Shown here piece by piece: positions 34,257 to 35,527 of a stretch of 35,527 bases of DNA. A program made the position numbers and the translations under genes. Position 1 is the first letter of the stretch. The number at the start of each line of letters is the position of its first letter. Source of the stretch: an uncultured Odoribacter sp. (lineage in GTDB: Bacteria > Bacteroidota > Bacteroidia > Bacteroidales > Marinifilaceae); the NCBI GenBank assembly GCA_905193145.1, contig CAJJNP010000010.1, positions 1-35,527 on the forward strand, given 5' to 3'. Under the pieces are notes generated by a model. It ran no database searches, had not been told where the DNA came from, and saw only the letters and a program-made list of their open reading frames with translations.

Positions 34257-35342
34257 ATGGAACAAAACATATATAAATCGGTTTTCAAAGTGACACATGC
34301 AGAAGGTTCAGGCAGTTGCTTTTATCTGAAATCACACAACCTTTTTGTAACCAATTACCATGTCGTGGAAGGTTTTCATGCCGTAGCCATCCACGACAGC
34401 AACCGCAATCCCTATCCGGCTAAAGTCGTATTGGTCAATGTGTCACTGGATATCGCATTGCTATCCGTATCCCACGACTTTTCAGACCTTCCGGACATTA
34501 ATCTGTCGGAAGACGATACCTTGGGTATAGGAGGAAAAATCCGTGTAGCCGGTTATCCTTACGGAATGCCGTTCACTGTGACAGAAGGAACCGTATCAGC
34601 CCCCAAACAACTGATGAACGGACAATATTACATACAGACAGATGCGGCAGTCAATCCCGGCAATTCCGGAGGTCCCATCCTGAACGACAAAGACGAAATC
34701 GTCGGTATCACAGTTTCCAAAATAAATGATGCAGACAACATGGGATTCGGAATCCGGGTGGAAAACCTACGTAAAGTACTTGAAAGTGTAAACGAACTGG
34801 ATCGGGACACATTCAACGTTCAATGTGAGAGTTGTGACGAACTAATCTCAACTCCGGATGGCTATTGCCCATCCTGTGGAGAAAAATTGCCGGAAGACAT
34901 ATTTGAAGAACGACATGTTTCTCCACTCACGGAATTCTGTGAAAGTGCCATTGAGCAGATGGGAATCAACCCGATACTTGCCCGTGACGGTTATGAAGCA
35001 TGGTGTTTTCACAAAGGCAGTTCGGAAATACGCATATTCGTCTATAACAGAGCCTATCTGTTTATGGTGTCACCTGTAAATCTTCTGCCTAAGAAAGAAG
35101 TTGAAAGAGTGCTGGAATATATGCTTTCAACCGACTTTACCCCCTACAAAATGGGCATAGACGGCAGGCAGATTTACCTGATGTACCGCATCCATCTATC
35201 AGATATCACAGATGAATACGAAGACTCCATCCGAGAAAACATGGTCAACCTTGCAAGCAAAGCAGATGAAACGGACAATATGCTGGTCGAACAATTCGGC
35301 TGCGAATTTTCGGCATACAGCAAACAAGAGCAACAGGCGTAA
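34257..35342 (+). CDS. Cytoplasmic trypsin-like serine protease with zinc ribbon and YbjN-like domain
   Basis: A 361-residue protein without signal peptide. The trypsin/DegP-like protease domain (about residues 5-175) has a full triad: His35 in VTNYHVVEG, Asp65 in SLDIALLSV, Ser137 in NPGNSGGP. There is no PDZ domain; instead a four-cysteine zinc ribbon follows (Cys190, Cys193, Cys204, Cys207: CESC and CPSC), then a C-terminal YbjN-like domain (about 222-355, including EIRIFVYNRAYLFMVSP and GRQIYLMYRIHL). HtrA-family enzymes are normally periplasmic with PDZ domains, so this architecture points to a different, cytosolic regulatory or defence protease. It is the second gene of an uncharacterised operon. 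Confidence 0.85.
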   Translation: MEQNIYKSVFKVTHAEGSGSCFYLKSHNLFVTNYHVVEGFHAVAIHDSNRNPYPAKVVLVNVSLDIALLSVSHDFSDLPDINLSEDDTLGIGGKIRVAGYPYGMPFTVTEGTVSAPKQLMNGQYYIQTDAAVNPGNSGGPILNDKDEIVGITVSKINDADNMGFGIRVENLRKVLESVNELDRDTFNVQCESCDELISTPDGYCPSCGEKLPEDIFEERHVSPLTEFCESAIEQMGINPILARDGYEAWCFHKGSSEIRIFVYNRAYLFMVSPVNLLPKKEVERVLEYMLSTDFTPYKMGIDGRQIYLMYRIHLSDITDEYEDSIRENMVNLASKADETDNMLVEQFGCEFSAYSKQEQQA

Positions 35343-35360
35343 CCGATAAATACACTTGTC

Positions 35361-35390
35361 TGGCTGTGTCTCCATGTGGAGGCACAGCCA
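35361..35390 (+). other. Stable hairpin between protease gene and next gene
   Basis: TGGCTGTGTCTCC (35361-35373) pairs with GGAGGCACAGCCA (35378-35390) with one G-T pair and a 4-base loop. No T-tract follows, so it is unlikely to be a simple terminator; it could stabilise or process the transcript. Confidence 0.6.
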
Positions 35391-35414
35391 ATATCCGCAT
35401 TTACAACCAGTCCT

Positions 35415-35527
35415 ATGGAAATATATCATGCGAAACCCAAGATCAAACTTTCTCCGGTAGTAAAAAACGGGAAAGAATTTGTCGAAGTGACTTTCGGTAA
35501 TGACAATGACATCCGCTTGTCGCTGTC
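35415..35527 (+). CDS. Start of an unknown gene (cut by window end)
   Basis: The ATG at 35415 opens a frame (MEIYHAKPKIKLSPVVKN, continuing VEVTFGNDNDIRLSL) that runs off the window. There is no signal peptide in the first 37 residues, so the product is probably cytoplasmic. It is likely the third member of the YbjN-like/protease cluster, 72 bases after the protease stop. The family cannot be assigned. Confidence 0.6.
   Translation, partial: MEIYHAKPKIKLSPVVKNGKEFVEVTFGNDNDIRLSL

Overview
The window looks like a chromosomal segment of a Bacteroidales bacterium (Bacteroides/Parabacteroides-like; the genus cannot be fixed from the sequence alone). Evidence: many intergenic regions carry the Bacteroidetes -7 promoter motif TAnnTTTG, Shine-Dalgarno sequences are weak, lipoproteins have short lipoboxes, and the gene content (type II-C Cas9, BioG-type biotin operon, SurA/OstA-like LPS assembly genes) fits that group. 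There are no rRNA or tRNA genes, no insertion sequence and no CRISPR array inside the window.

Layout. 1-6618 is an AT-rich, accessory-looking end: the 5' 4377 bases of a large type II-C cas9 read leftwards off the window edge, then divergently a Nudix protein with a C-terminal winged-helix-like region, and a membrane-anchored protein with two tandem PD-(D/E)xK-like domains. 6857-14169 is mostly metabolic and runs rightwards: a class IV aminotransferase, a beta-lactamase-family serine hydrolase, glycerate kinase, butyrate kinase and a PMCA-type Ca2+ P-type ATPase. 14226-15769 holds an LpxH-like phosphoesterase and a CoA-pyrophosphatase-type Nudix enzyme. 15764-20594 (minus) is a compact biotin operon bioB-bioA-bioF-bioG-bioC that lacks bioD; it is preceded by a 93-codon ORF and a strong terminator-like hairpin that together look like a regulatory leader. 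21006-22037 is a CNNM/CBS membrane protein. 22118-24528 is a small lipoprotein operon of unknown role. 24705-26693 is queC-queD-queE (preQ0/queuosine precursor synthesis), convergent with a recQ-type helicase. 28710-32549 is a three-gene envelope-biogenesis operon (SurA-like lipoprotein, SurA with two PPIase domains, OstA/LptA-like protein). 32895 to the end is an uncharacterised cluster: a YbjN-like protein, a cytoplasmic trypsin-like protease with zinc ribbon and its own YbjN-like C-terminal domain, and the start of a third gene.

Most unusual signals: (i) two homologous palindromic intergenic elements, 26 kb apart and inverted relative to each other, each built from three half-sites containing CAAAGATAA, with a symmetric compensated base change; one lies just after the nuclease-like gene and the other just before the protease cluster; (ii) the YbjN-like/protease/zinc-ribbon cluster; (iii) the tandem nuclease-fold membrane protein beside Cas9; (iv) the small ORF plus terminator in front of bioB.
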